Below are positions 34,176-46,500 of a DNA stretch of 64,000 nt, piece after piece. A model generated the notes under the pieces. It was not told where the DNA came from and did not search any database. It saw only the letters and a list, made by a program, of their open reading frames with translations. The DNA is taken from assembly GCA_964016875.1 (NCBI GenBank), contig OZ024721.1, positions 37,180,823-37,244,822 of the forward strand, read 5' to 3'. The stretch comes from Fallopia convolvulus. Lineage: Eukaryota > Streptophyta > Magnoliopsida > Caryophyllales > Polygonaceae. A program made the position numbers and the translations under genes. Every line of letters begins with the position of its first letter. The stretch's first letter is position 1.

Positions 34176-35595
34176 TGATAAGGATTTACTCAACAACAAA
34201 TAAATCTGTAGTCAAGACCCCGTTGTGTATAGGGAGGTCAAGATCGTCCACGGGAAGCAAGGTTATGTTTGATTACTATTCTAGAAAACAAAAGAACGCA
34301 AAACGGGAATCAAAACAAGGAAGATTAATCAAGTAACTACTGAAACAGATCGGTACCGACCTTGTCAGGGTCGGTATCGATCTTGGTCTTGTACTAAAAA
34401 CGAAGCAAAACAACACAAAAACACACAAGTTCGGTACCGATGCTATGACCTCGGTATCGACTCTGAACAGAACGTAGTATGAGATTTCAAATAAGATAAA
34501 AAGATCTAGGACAAGGGTTTACCACGACATAATCATGCAATTGAGATAGTGTGAATCATAAATAACATGCCTTGAACATAAAGTCACCAACTTTCGTTGA
34601 TTAAAGCAAGCAAAGCAATCAATTTTCATCAATCAATTCACCTTCTATTTATTTTTGATCCAAAGTTTGTAACTTTCGTTATCAAACGATATCAACATTA
34701 AAGTTCATAACTTTCTCTTTCGATTAAGAAACCAACTCGAATTACCTTGACTTTCGCCAAAGCATAAGCACAAACAAGTAGAGAAAAGATAGAAGGCATT
34801 CAATCATTCAACACACATCATTCATGCACAAGCATGTCGGGTTTTCAACCCCGATCCTAGAATAGAAAACTACTCACACATGATTGAAGAAAAACAAATA
34901 AAGAGATTGAAAGAGAATATAATTCGAATTAAAACAAAAGGCTTACTTGAATTAATGCTCGAAACTTGTCTTAGAACACAACTTCTTCTCCAAGTAATCT
35001 TAAAAACAACCTAAATTAGCCAAACCAAGAGAAAAAGGTGCGTGTTTTCAGTTCTCACGTCTCTCTCTCAGTTCGCCAACCAACTCTCTCCCAAAACTAA
35101 AGCTAAAACAAGGTATTTTTACTAGAAAAGTTATCTAAAAATTTCCATAAAGATAGAACTTTCTAAAACTAAAAGATTACGGAATAAAAATATAAAAATC
35201 TCGAAGTCGGTTGCGTCTACCGACACAGGGCACCCTCGGTATCGACCTTGTCAGGGTCGGTAAACTCCTGTTGAACTCCTTTTTGACTTTGTCTTCACTG
35301 CAAGCCTCGGTACCGAGCCCACAGGGTCGGTATCGAGCCTGTTTTGCCTTTATTTCTTGCATCTTCTTTACTTTTCCTTTGGATTTTCTCGGGATCTTCT
35401 TAAGTGTCTTCAACCCTTCCTTAGCTAGCCATGCTCCAAAAACTTACAAAAAACACAAAAATAGGGTAGCTTCCATACTTTTCTCAAAATATGCAAACTC
35501 ATCCAAAAACACACAAAACAAATATAAAAGCACAACTAAACTAAGCTAAACAACCAAGAAAAACACTTAAAAACTAAGCTAAAACACGAACATCA
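34176..35595 (-). mobile_element. Solo LTR related to the Athila-like family
   Basis: On the minus strand it begins TGATGTTCGTG (from 35595) and ends CCTTATCA (34176). It parallels the LTR at 42143 in order. TACCGA/TCGGTA hairpin pairs lie at about 35238-35335, the inverted pair GTCGGG/CCCGAT at about 34840-34860 and CGAAAGTTG words at 34595-34760. Further GGTCGGTATCGATC words lie at 34350-34470, and a GGGGTCTTGACTACAG end block near 34212. Only one LTR is present and no internal region. Flanking bases do not show a clean duplication. Confidence 0.65.
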
Positions 35596-35605
35596 CTAAC
35601 ATTGC

Positions 35606-38379
35606 AGATTTCCAGCAATATAATTTTATAGGTTCAATTGCTAAGTTCATGCCTATAAACCTAATATTTGCTTGAGCCAAACGCAAGCCCATTCCGCCCT
35701 CCTCTTTCGGACTGCAGATTTTCTCCCAACTGATTGATGGGTGATAATTAGGCGTAAATTTATTTCATAATTTTTTTGTTTATTTTGTCTATTTCCTCCC
35801 ATACCCCTTTATGCAAAAGGAAAGATTGCATAAGGTAATTAATTTGACCCATTAGATTAGACTGAATAAGAACAACCCAACCTATGGGGGAGATAGAATT
35901 AGCCTTCCACTGAGAGAGTTGTTTCTTTAGATTTGAAATAGATTCTACAAAAACATTGTTCTTAAATCTACCGTTTAAAATTGGAATACCCAAATATTTT
36001 TCCATCGAAGAAGTAATTTGTATATTAAGAACACTTGCAAGCGAAATTGCTAGAGGTCGAGAAACATTTGCAAAGACGTGGAAAGTACTTTTATGCAAGT
36101 TTATGGATAAGCCCAAAACTTTTGAAAAAGTTTCAAGCTTTTGTTTAATAAAATTCATATTTGTGAAAGAGGCCTCAGCGAAGATCAGGGTATCATCAGC
36201 AAAACAAAGAAACGGAAGACAAACCCCATGTTAACCAGTTGGATGCCAACACGATGATTAGAATGTAAGGATTCTTCATGTAACGTTCTTGCAAAATATT
36301 CCATTGCTATAACAAATATAAAGGGATCAGTTGGGTCACCTTGACGTATTCCACACGAAGGCTTAAATTCTAGGCCCGGAGCGTTATTAACAAGAACCGA
36401 CAAAGAAGACGTCGAGATACATTTCATAACCAAATTAACCCACTTCACATGAAAACCAAATTTTAGAAGAATAAGTTTAATAAAGTTTCAATCTAGTTTG
36501 TCATAAGTCTTTTCCATATCTAATTTCAAAGTCATCCAACCCAACTTACCATTCTTCTTTTTATGAAAGGAATGGAAGACCTCATGAGCAATTAGGATGT
36601 TGTCTTGGATCAAGCGGCCTTTAACAAAGGAACCTTATAAAGGATGAATTATATGAGGAAGAATTTCTGCTAAACGAGAAGAAAGAATTTTTGCAATTGT
36701 TTTATACACAGTATTGCACAAACTAATGGGCCTAAATTGTTAATAGTAGTTGGATTTGTGATTTTTGGAATAAGAGCGATAAAAGATTTATTTATAGAAG
36801 TCAACATTTGGCCAGAGTGGAAGAACACATTAACTTCCAGAATAACGGATCTTCCCACAATGACCCAATAGTGTTGAAAAAATTCACCCGAAAAGCCATC
36901 GGGGCCAGGAGATTTATCTGTTGATATATCAAAGATTGCATTTTGAATTTCCGCATCAGTTGGAGAGCGACACAGACTGTCATGCAAACTGAGGAGACTA
37001 AAGAAGGAATGATCTGAAGATCATTAAGAGAAACATCACAAGAGATATTTCTCTGAAATCTCACAAATAATTCATCTGAGATTGCTCTTGAAATAGATTC
37101 TTGGTCGAAAAAAACAATCCCATCATGCGAGGTAAAGGAAGAAATTTTTTGTTTGTAGGATCTAATTTTTGAAACCGGTTGAAAATATTTTTTATTTTTA
37201 TCCATATTTTATAGGTGAGTAGTTTTAGCTCTGTGTTGCCAAAAATCATGTTGAAATTGAAGTAAGGCATTGTAAGTTTCAAGTGTCGATATAATTTTGA
37301 GCGGAGAGAACTATTCATAGGATCTAGGAGGAGAGCCGCGTGAAGAGAATCCAAAGCAACACTCGATTTTGATAATTGTTCATAATTATTATTGGAATTA
37401 TGCTTCGCCCACTTTTTCGAATATTGTTTTAATAGATGTAATTTCTAGTGTAAACGGAACATACAAGAACCAGATAAGTTATATCTCCAAACTTTTTTAA
37501 CGAGACTTGTGTATGAAGGGTTTGCACACCAACCTTTCTCAAAACGAAAGGAAAATTTAAGGAAATGGATTGGCGATCCTATAGCGAACGAAATATGGCA
37601 ATGATCTGAAGTTGTGAATGGATGATGATGAACTAATAAATTAGGAAAAAAGAGTTGTCAAGTCTTGATGGATCAACACACGGTTTAACATTTAAAAAAT
37701 CGTCTCTAGAGAAGACATAGAGTTACGCCAAGTAAACGAAAATCCCAAAGTATTTGCGTTTAAAAGGCCCAAGTTGTTTTGGAAATTATGTAAACGAGAA
37801 AAACGAGAATTAAAAGGCGCACGTCCTCCAATCTTATCAGAAGGACTAAAAAGTTCATTTAAATCCCCAACGATTAAAAATGGGCCATTAAGATTAGAAA
37901 TATCAGACGAGAGAGGACCAAAAATCATCTTTATCACTCTCTCGAAAGGGAGCATACACAAATATTATAAAGAAGGTAGTGTTCTGAAAAATAAGTTTAA
38001 AGATGATTTGATTTTGAGCTATAGAATAAATTGACAATAAGCGAGTAATTGAGGTTTGATTAACTAAAATCCATAAACCACCTTTTGTTCCCACAGAAGG
38101 AGAAAAGAAGGCGTCTTGAAATCCAGATTTTTTAACCAAGTTTTTTTTTGCAAGTGGTCAAAATTTTATTAGAAACCGAAACAAAACAACCTCCAACAAT
38201 CAAGGAACAAAGAACCAAAAACACAAATACATCAGAACCAAGTTTATTAAAGGAGGATCTTTTGATTTTGTTTCAGCTAAGCAAAGAATGTTCAATTTGA
38301 ATTGTTTTCTTAAGAAACCAACTTCTTCCCAGAAATTACTTCTATGCACACCTGTGAGGTTCCAATAACAAATATTCAT
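35606..38379 (-). pseudogene. Second L1-type LINE, ORF2 remnant
   Basis: The start is ATG at 38379 (MNICYWNLTGVHRSNFWEEV), followed by an endonuclease (LNILCLAETKS, VGTKGGLWILVN). After a nested 92-bp LINE tail, RT blocks run from about 36990 to 35760 (SPGPDGFSGEFFQHYW, IRQGDPTDPFIFVIAMEYFA). The low end, about 35700-35620, reads as the conserved W-K-I-C-PK-GGMGLR region. Frames change repeatedly and the zinc-finger and RNase H end is missing beyond the solo LTR. It is the same family as the 2.8-10.8 kb LINE. Confidence 0.8.
38144..38235 (-). mobile_element. 92-bp LINE 3' tail with perfect 10-bp duplication
   Basis: The insert begins with a T run on the plus strand. Its complement includes CTAATAAAATTTTGACCAC followed by A, like a LINE 3' end with a polyadenylation signal. 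It is flanked by AACCAAGTTT at 38134-38143 and 38236-38245, an exact 10-bp duplication. It lies inside the endonuclease region of the second LINE. Confidence 0.85.
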
Positions 38380-38439
38380 GAAGTTTCGAACAATTTATTT
38401 GGCGCCCGGTCTACGAGTAGGGTGGCAGGCCTACGCGGC

Positions 38440-39078
38440 ACCCCCTACTCGAAGCATACGGCTGTTACGGCCATATGGAGCGTGGCCGTTACGGCCACGG
38501 CCCTTATGGCCGTTACGGCCAGTGTCCTTATGGCTTTAACGGCCATATGTACAATAAAATTAAAAAACATGCATTTAATGCCAACGCCCTACCTAACAAC
38601 ATTTATTGCCCGCTCTTTTTAACCCTTTGCACATTAAAACCGAGTCTCAAACCCTCCAACACTCTCCTCTCTTCTCTTCTATGCTCTTCTTCTCTCCAAA
38701 AACAATCAAAAACCATGTCCAATGAGGATTACATGTATAACTATAATTTGACGGAAAACTCGCTTCGAATAGAGCACAACGAGGTAATTACTTCATACCA
38801 AAGTTGGTATACCCTCGTTTTAGTTTTATGATTTTAGTTTTGTATCAAGTTGAGGCCCTCGATTACCGTTTTGGGCTTTTCGAGATAACGTCACGAGGCC
38901 GTTATGGCCAAAAGGGTTGTGGCCGTTACGACCATAGAGGGTACAGTCGTTAAGGCTGGGAATGCTATGGCCGTAACGGCCACAACCCTTTTGGCTATAA
39001 CGGCCACTTGTCCTTTATCCTTAACGACCACAACCCTTTTAGCCTTAACGGCCACAACCCTTTTACCTTTAACGGCCT
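38440..39078. repeat. GGCCGTNACGGCC array, left side of the MULE
   Basis: The inverted word GGCCGT-N-ACGGCC and its variants recur. TGGCCGTTACGGCCA at 38483-38497 and GGCCGTTACGGCC at 38508-38520 lie upstream of the transposase ATG. A second cluster at 38890-39078 lies entirely inside intron 1. There, a roughly 24-bp unit (GGCCACAACCCTTTTAGCC plus TTAAC) repeats about three times. Confidence 0.85.
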
Positions 39079-40821
39079 GTTCTGACAGCTTTGTTCCCCA
39101 ACATTACAGGAGGAAAATGAGGTATACATTGGGTTAAATGATCTTCAAATAAACGATGAGAGTACGTATCAAAATGTGCCGAACACGTCAACCGTCTTTG
39201 GATTTCCGAATTATGTCTAGAGTACACTGGTTGTCGGATTCCCATCTCATGCTCCATTTCCCTCGGGGCAATTTTTTCATACACCGGACTACATGCAGTC
39301 TACACCGGCCATGTTCGGATTCCCGGGGTTTATACCAGTACAGCCGTGGCAAGTACAGTCTACACCGGCCATGTTCGGTTTTCCACCTCATGCATCCGCG
39401 CCGACTGAGCACGTACAGTCTACACCGGCCATGTTCGGTTTTCCACCTCATGCACCAGCGCCAACTAAGCACGTACAGTCTACACCGGCCATGTTCGGTT
39501 TTCCACCTCTGAGTAGTCATCCGCAGTTTGCAAATCACACAGATGAGGTTGTATAGGAGGTGTTAGAAGATTATTCGCATTTGTTTACCACTGATACAAC
39601 ATTTGAATCCCGAGAGGAGGCCATTTCTTGGGTTAAACAAGTCGGTATCGAAAATAACATGTGCATAATAATAGGTCGGGATAGAAAGTCAGGTATGGCT
39701 CATCTTGGAAAGACATGGCTACTTTGTGAGAGAGAGAGGGCAAGCACACCCCATCGAAAAGTGAAAATAAGTCAGTTCGCAAGAGGTGCCAGAACAAGAA
39801 ATGTGGATGTGGTTTTAGATTATAGTGTCAAGAGAAGCCTAGAGGAGCATGGAAGATTGTTGTTGTTTATGCTATTCACAACCATAAGATTGGTTCCAGT
39901 TTGTATGGCCACCCACTAGCCGGAAGGCTCACACCAGAGAAGAAAGATGTACTGAAGATGATGACACGTAACAATTGTACAACAAACCAAGTTGCATGTG
40001 CATTGAATGAATTCCCGTTGAACTACACCAGCAAAAGGCAAGTATACAAAGAACGGTATAGTGTACGAGCTGAACTAATAGAAGGTAGAACAACGGTCCA
40101 AGAATTCTTCCATAAAGCTAGAGAGAATAGGTACTTTGTGAGACACTTGGAAGATGAGAAGACGAAACGGATTACGAATCTGTTCTTTGCCAACCCTGAC
40201 TCGATATCTCTCCTCCAAGCATTTCCCTATGTTTTACTGTTGGACTCCACATACAACACAAACAAGTAAGTAATGTGAAAATTCGACAAGTGCATTTACT
40301 TTTTAAGTCTAAGGGCTAACAAGTGCATTTCATACAAGTACAACATGCCTTTTTTGGAAATTGTCGGCTTCACATCCACATGGAAGAACTATACAGTGGC
40401 AGGTGCATTCTTAGCCAATGAGCATGAGGTAGACTACACTTGGGTTGCACAACAACTTCTAGAGCTTTGTGAAAGTGTGAAGAGGACGCCCACTTGTATG
40501 GTGACAGACAGAGAGAAGGCTTTGATAAATGCATTGGATGCCTTATTTCCAAGTTCGAAACACCTCCTTTGTAGGTTCCACATTCTAAAGAACATCGAAG
40601 GAAGAGCAAAGAGCATCACCAAGAATGCCACAATTGCAACATCCTTCACACATGATTACCGAGCATTGTTTAGGGTAACAAGTGTGGAGCGCTACAATAG
40701 AGAGTTGGCTAGAATAGAGGCAAAGTGGGATGCTCGGAAAAATCTCGTTCGATATGTCGGAAGCGAGTGGCTTGAGCCGTATAAGACAAGAGCTGGACGA
40801 GACTCCTCCAAAGAAGCCTAG
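38715..40821 (+). pseudogene. MULE transposase, first part of the gene, broken
   Basis: Exon 1 is 38715-38783 (MSNEDYMYNYNLTENSLRIE); a GT-AG intron follows (38784-39109). Exon 2 opens EENEVYIGLNDLQIND and contains a tandem 20-residue repeat. A FAR1-like region follows (ESREEAISWVKQVG, then in a shifted frame near 39848 IVVVYAIHNHKIGSS). The catalytic core has LLLDSTYNTNK with the first aspartate, MVTDREKALINAL with the second, and KHLLCRFHILKN. In-frame TAG codons lie at 39218-39220 and 39554-39556, and the donor after NTNK is damaged. The C-terminal part of the transposase, including any SWIM finger, is missing: near 40790 the frame jumps to an AT-hook-like KKPRGRPPK segment. Confidence 0.85.
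39296..39515 (+). repeat. 60-bp coding tandem repeat, about 3.6 copies
   Basis: Units at 39296, 39356, 39416 and 39476 each start CAGTCTACACCGGCCATGTT. They encode QSTPAMFGFPPHAPAPTKHV-type 20-residue repeats at the N terminus of the transposase. The unit length is a multiple of three, so the frame is kept. Confidence 0.95.
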
Positions 40822-41601
40822 AGGGCGGCCCCCAAAGTACCCAAGTCCACCCCCAACTCCATCTGAAAAGAGCTCTCCTAGCACTCCACCACATACTTTG
40901 GATCCATCACCCGGTCCTTTGTAGTTCATTCCGGTGTGTATGAAGGAGTTCTTTAGGGGTCACTATGCGATTGTTTCTGATGGAAATTGTGGGTTCAGAG
41001 CCGTTGCAGAATGTATAGGGCTCGGTCAAGAAAGATGGCGCGACGAACGAACTAAGATGATGATGACTGTACTCGAGCATGCCAACATATTTGACCGCGC
41101 TTTTCTTTATTATACGGCCATTGAGATGTCCCGCAAGCTGGAGTGGGATAGTCCAGGTTTCGCCCCCCGGGAGAGGTGGTTTAGCCTTCCAGACATGGGG
41201 CATTTGGTTGCTACAGCATACAATTGCGCACTTGTTATTGTGGGGCGACAACACCAAACTTACCTTCCCTTAACACCCCCCAATTGGAAGGGGACCTTGG
41301 AGAATGGAGTCATCTTCATTTTCTTCGAGACCGTTTGTGCACATTTTGAGTCAGTAAGTTATTGACTTCTTCAACTCTTTCGGGCTTTTTTCGATTATAT
41401 ATAACATGTAATGTGTTAATTCTTTGTTTGCAGCTGTTCTTCCTTGATGATTGTCCACTGCCATTGGTAGTTCCAATGTGGAGACATAATTGTGACATGG
41501 ATGCAATTAGCATTCTTCATCCATTGCTCCAACGACTCAACAAATACAGATTTGCTCCCAAGGATGATCATCCCATTTTAGTGGACCTAGGTTCTACTTA
41601 G
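40730..41601 (+). pseudogene. OTU-type cysteine protease domain of the MULE
   Basis: In the frame that follows the transposase core, SGLSRIRQELDETPPKKPRG and a proline-serine-rich linker lead to a TAG (40922-40924). FIPVCMKEFF and the OTU domain come next. SDGNCGFRAVAECIGLG has the catalytic D and C of OTU deubiquitinases (DGNC). A GT-AG intron at 41354-41433 follows CAHFES, which may carry the catalytic histidine. The last exon ends PILVDLGST and TAG (41601). OTU proteases remove ubiquitin from substrates. Plant MULE proteins with a C-terminal OTU domain are known to me as a class. Apart from the TAG the 196 codons from 40934 are open, so the domain itself may be intact. Confidence 0.8.
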
Positions 41602-41852
41602 TTTGAAGTTTGAAGTTTCTATTGCTCCAATGACTCAACAAATACAATCTGAATATGTAATATTAGTTTGAAGTTTCTACTTAGTTTGAATCCATATCCG
41701 AGCATTATCATAATCCAACATAATATAAATCCATATGAGAGCATAATCATAATCCTACATAGGCCTCATCCGACTACAAATGAAAACATAAATAATCCAA
41801 CTACATAATCAAAACCTAAATAATCCGAACTACATGATCAAAATATAAATCC
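41602..41852. other. Space between the convergent MULE genes
   Basis: About 250 bp of AT-rich DNA with the words CATAATCATAATCC and CCATATGAGAGCAT. It separates the two stop codons and would hold both 3' UTRs. Confidence 0.5.
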
Positions 41853-42142
41853 CTAGGCATCATCCGACTGGTCATCACCATCGCCATATCCAGGGACCGC
41901 TCCTCCCATAATCTCAATAGATCTCTTGATAGCGTCCTGTATCCCGGGTGGGTGCACCCTTGGATATGCCGCCCATGGTGCAAGATAACCCAACGCCTCC
42001 CGCATGCGCTGCATATATAACAAAATAATTATTACCTAAAAACATCAATTATGTAACAAAGGCAAACAATCCCCACGTTATACCTCCTCAGCAGTCGTGG
42101 CGGGCCGACTAACACGTGCATGTGTACGAGGTAGGAACAAGG

Positions 42143-43449
42143 TGATGTCCGCCTTTTTAGTCGTGTTTTTAGGGTGTGTTTTTAGTGTGTTTGAGTCTTT
42201 TTCTTTAGTTTTGTGTTTTGTTTTAAGTCGTTTGTGTAGGTTTTTGTATTTTCATGAGATATGGAGTCTACATAAGATTTGGTAGTGTTTTGTAGATTTT
42301 TAAGAAGCTATTTGGAGCATTTTTAAAGAAAAGAGTAAAACCGGGGGAAGATAGCACTCAAGATTAAAGAGAAGATGAAAATTAAGAGCTCAAGTAAAGT
42401 CATTGAAGATTAAGTTTGATCTTGGAAAGAGATAGAGTAATTCGTTACAAGAACATAGGAAAAAGAATCGAGTCAATCGGAGTTATAACGAATTCTCTAC
42501 GCAAGTTTTACTCAAAGTTGTTCGAAGTGCTGAACAGGGTCGTTAACGACCCTGACAAGGTCGTTAACGAGGCACCGCGAGGAGAAGCGTGTCCGAGTCG
42601 GTGCTATTAATGGGCTTTTATCCTATTTTCTTTTAAGTTATTAGATAGATAGAAGGGATATATCTTATTAGAAGATATTATTTTCTTAGATATAGATTTA
42701 AGATAGAATAGTTTCTCTATAAATACACTTGTCCTCTCTTTAGTTTTCTTATCATTCAAGTTAGAGGAGGAGGAGGAGGAGATTCGATTGAGAGGAGGCG
42801 AGAGAAGGAGACGAGTTTTTGTGGAGAAGAACTATCGTTTTGGATTCAAGTTGTAAGCTTTCTTTATTAATGCAATTGTTTGTTTCAATTATGCTTTGTG
42901 AGTAGTCTCTCTCTAAGGTTGGGGTTAAACCCAACAATGGTTGTGCATGCTTGTTTATGATCATGTTTGGATTGTTTTTATTTGCATAAATCTTCTCTCT
43001 TGTTCTTAATCCTTGAAATGAAAGTTGATAGGAATTTCTCATTCATAGTTGAAGCGAAAGCATAAACCTTGAATCAGAATTGTCAATTTAGGGTTTTGAA
43101 GCGAAAACGGATCTATCCTAGTTGAAGTAGAAGAGATTAGATAGTAAGTTTGTTAATTGAACGAAAGTTGATTGATTTACTTGCTTAAAGTTAACGAAAG
43201 TTGACACCTTTATGTGATAAAAGCTTGATCTTTATGTTTCATAGCGTTTGGCATGCATAATTGTTGTTGTGGTGATACCCTAAACCTTAGAATTCCTCTT
43301 TCTCTTGTTAAAAACCCTTGCTTTGTTTGATTACTTGCGTGATAAGTAACAAAACTTGATACTGACTTTCTCCCTGCGAACGAACATGACTCTGCTATAC
43401 AACAGCGGGGTCTTGATATAAATTTATTTGTTGTCAAGAAACCCTCCCA
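42143..43449 (+). repeat. 5' LTR
   Basis: It begins TGATGTCCGCC and ends AACCCTCCCA. AGGGTCGTTAACGACCCT (42536-42553) is a perfect 18-bp palindrome, followed by a second GGTCGTTAACGAGG. A TATA box lies at 42718-42725 (TATAAATA), and an AGG microsatellite at about 42763-42781. GTTGGGGTTAAACCCAAC (about 42918-42935) is an inverted pair, and CGAAAGTTG-like words follow at 43020-43210. Confidence 0.95.
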
Positions 43450-43455
43450 ATAAAT

Positions 43456-43473
43456 TGGCGCCGTTTTCGGGGA
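43456..43473 (+). other. Primer binding site (tRNA-Asp type)
   Basis: TGGCGCCGTTTTCGGGGA lies 7 bp inside the 5' LTR. Athila/Tat-type elements use TGGCGCCGTTGCCGGGGA, complementary to the 3' end of tRNA-Asp; two bases differ here. It primes minus-strand DNA synthesis. Confidence 0.8.
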
Positions 43474-43522
43474 GATTTCAATAGTGCCAAGTTTTGGTCT
43501 TTTTACGTTTTTTTTGGGACTC

Positions 43523-46500
43523 CGCCGAGTCGGTAACGACCCCCCCCCCCCAGGGTCGGTACTGACCCTGCTGGGTAACCCAGTTTTCTATGCCTTTTCT
43601 GTTTATTTTCTAGGTCACTGTCGAGTCGTTAACGACCCGCTCGGTAACGACCCTGTCGACAAGTAGTTGTTTCTTTCTTTTTAGTTTCGGTTTTCACGGG
43701 ATCACTCCAGGCTCGTTAACGACCGTATCCAGGCTCGTTAACGACCCTCGCCGAGAACCCGTTTTTGCTTTTTGATTTCGTTTTTTGTTTTTGTTTTTGC
43801 TTTCAGTGTATGTCAGCTGAAGGACGCCGAGTTGTCTCTAATCCAATAAGTAGACCCTGAACTCGAGCGTTCCCTCCACAGAAGATTAAGAGAACGCAAA
43901 GCCATGGCTACACATGAGGAACTAGCTAAGCAGATTGCTGAACTCTGTTTTGAGATAGAGGAGATCCAGAGAGAAAGGGAAACCATAGGTGCTGAGGCAT
44001 ATGAAAAAGCTAATTACATGTGGGGTCCATATAGGAACCAAGGTGATACTTTTTATGCATGGAGGAATTACAATCAGCCCACCTGGGGCAATTATGCATA
44101 TGGCCAATGGAGCCAACCTCCTCAACAAGACCAGTGGGTTCCACCTTACAGACCCTCGGACTATCAAGAGACGCCATCATGGGTGAATGGACTCTATGAA
44201 GGGATCAATGGAGTGAACAATGAAATCAATGGAGTCCAAGCTAACCTCAATTATCAAATGAAACGGTGGGAAGAGTTTGATATTTGGAAGAAGAGCGTTG
44301 ACTCCCAACTTTGTAAACTAGCTGCACGGATTCCAAGACCTCAAGGGCAACTTCCAGGCCGACCCGAAGAGAACCCTAGAGGACAAATTGCAGCCATACA
44401 CCTCAGAAGTGGCAAGGAGTTGCCAAATCGAGCCAAGCCTAAGGACACTGAGCACCGCAACGAAGATGATGCCCCGGTCAGGCTCGTTACCGACCCCAAC
44501 AGGGTCGATAACGAGGCTCCCCAACTCGATACCGAGTCATCCATGCCAGGTAAGTCTTTTGAACCAATCTCAAAGTTCGTTACCGTCCCCACCAGGGTCG
44601 GTACTGACCCTTCTCCTACACCGATCGACCCTCTTGTCGATTCGGCGGAGCCTCGATCCAGGTCTCTCTCTATCCCGAGTCCATCAAAAACTCTTCCTTT
44701 CCCGATTAAGAAGTCTAATGATGTTACGGAAGGAAAGTTTAAACGGTTTGTTAAGATTCTTCAAGGGTTAAATATTTCAATTCCATTTACTGATGCCCTT
44801 AATGAAATGCCTGCCTACGCTAAATTTTTGAAAGAGATTTTGAGCAGGAAAAGATCTATATCAGAGCTGCATAATGAGGTTCATTCCATAAAGCTCCCTG
44901 AAAAACTCGGTGATCCAGGTAAGTTTGCAATTTCAATTGGTATTGGGACTCACCGTTTTAAAGCTCTATGTGATTTAGGTGCCAATGCTAGTTTATTACC
45001 ATTGTCTATCTGGACCAAGGCTAACATGGAACCACTGGAGCCTGTTAATATGAATCTCTACATGGCGGATGGATCTTCTGTAAAAGCAACTGGAGTCGTT
45101 GACGATGTCCCTATCCAAGTTGGAAAATTCTTTGTCCCAAACGACTTCATTGTGCTAGATATGCCTGAAGACCCTGCAGTGCCAATTATTCTAGGCAGAC
45201 CATTCTTAGCCACCGCAGGAGCACGAGTTGATATGAAGAAGGGACTCCTCACATTTGATATTGGGGAGGAGAGGTTTGAGTTTCATTTCGATACGTCAGT
45301 AAGCGAAGTTGCTAGTTACCATATTGAAGAGCCTACCGACCCACCATGGGTCGGTAGCGACCCTTCTCTAAGTACAACAACAAGAAAAATCAAGTATGTC
45401 ACATCTACCGAGGAGCCTACCGACCCCCCATGGGTCGGTAACGACCCTTATCTGAAGGAGTACGAAACAAGAGATGGATACATGCATGATACCGAGCCAC
45501 TTCCAGATCCAGCAGGGTCGTTAACGACCCACATAGCCTCGGTAACGAACTCCTTTCTGCTCGATCCTGGTGAGTTTTCTTGTTCTTATCCAATCAATTC
45601 TGGTCATGATCCTTTCTCTTATCCCAGTTCTATTTCATATCCTACTGTTAGTACTGTGAAGGCACCAAAACCTCCTTGGTTTTCGGAATTTACTAACCCT
45701 GTTGTAGGATTACCGAGCATACTTATTGATGATCGAGGGACAAATATTTTGGAGAGAAGTTTTAATGTTTTTCAGGCTAAGTATGGGGTTTCTTATGATC
45801 CCTTCGATACTGGATGGCAGCCGCCCTACGTAAGCTAAGGTAAGTTCGTCGGGCTAATGACGTTAAAAATAGCGCTTACGGGAGACAACCCGCTTTTTGC
45901 TTTCGCTTTAAGTTTTCAGTTTTCTAGATCTTTTTGCTAGCTTTCTTTTGACTTGTTTTTAGGTTAGATTAGTGTAGTAGGGATAGAAGTTTTTCTAAAG
46001 TGACTCAGGTACAAGAAGTTAAGAAGTGCTAAAATCAAGAAGATTCGGTGTACATGCACGCAGGCTCGGTAACGACCCCCACAGGGTCGGTACCGACCTC
46101 CTCTACAGAATCGAAGAAAACTCAGCAATACTCCTCAAGTGATCAATGGTTTCAAGTAGCTTCAGTTTTATTTTGTGAGTTCCCTTTTCCTTATTCTCTT
46201 TATTTCTATGTTTTAAACAGTGAGGACACTGTTTGGTTTAAGTATGGGTATGGGAAAAGGTAACTCAGTTTTGTGTCAGTTTTTGAGTCTTTGTTTTGTG
46301 TTTTTAGGATTGATAATATTCCACTTAGATGTCCTATGATATGCTTTAACTTGCTTGATCATGTAATTTCATAGCACGTTTGGAGAGCTTTGCATGAATC
46401 ATGTTAAAATTTGTTTTTATGTGGATACTTAGCATGTGATATAATTGAGCACATATGATCTTAGGTAGAAGTGACTGAAATCCAACAAAAATTGCTACTT

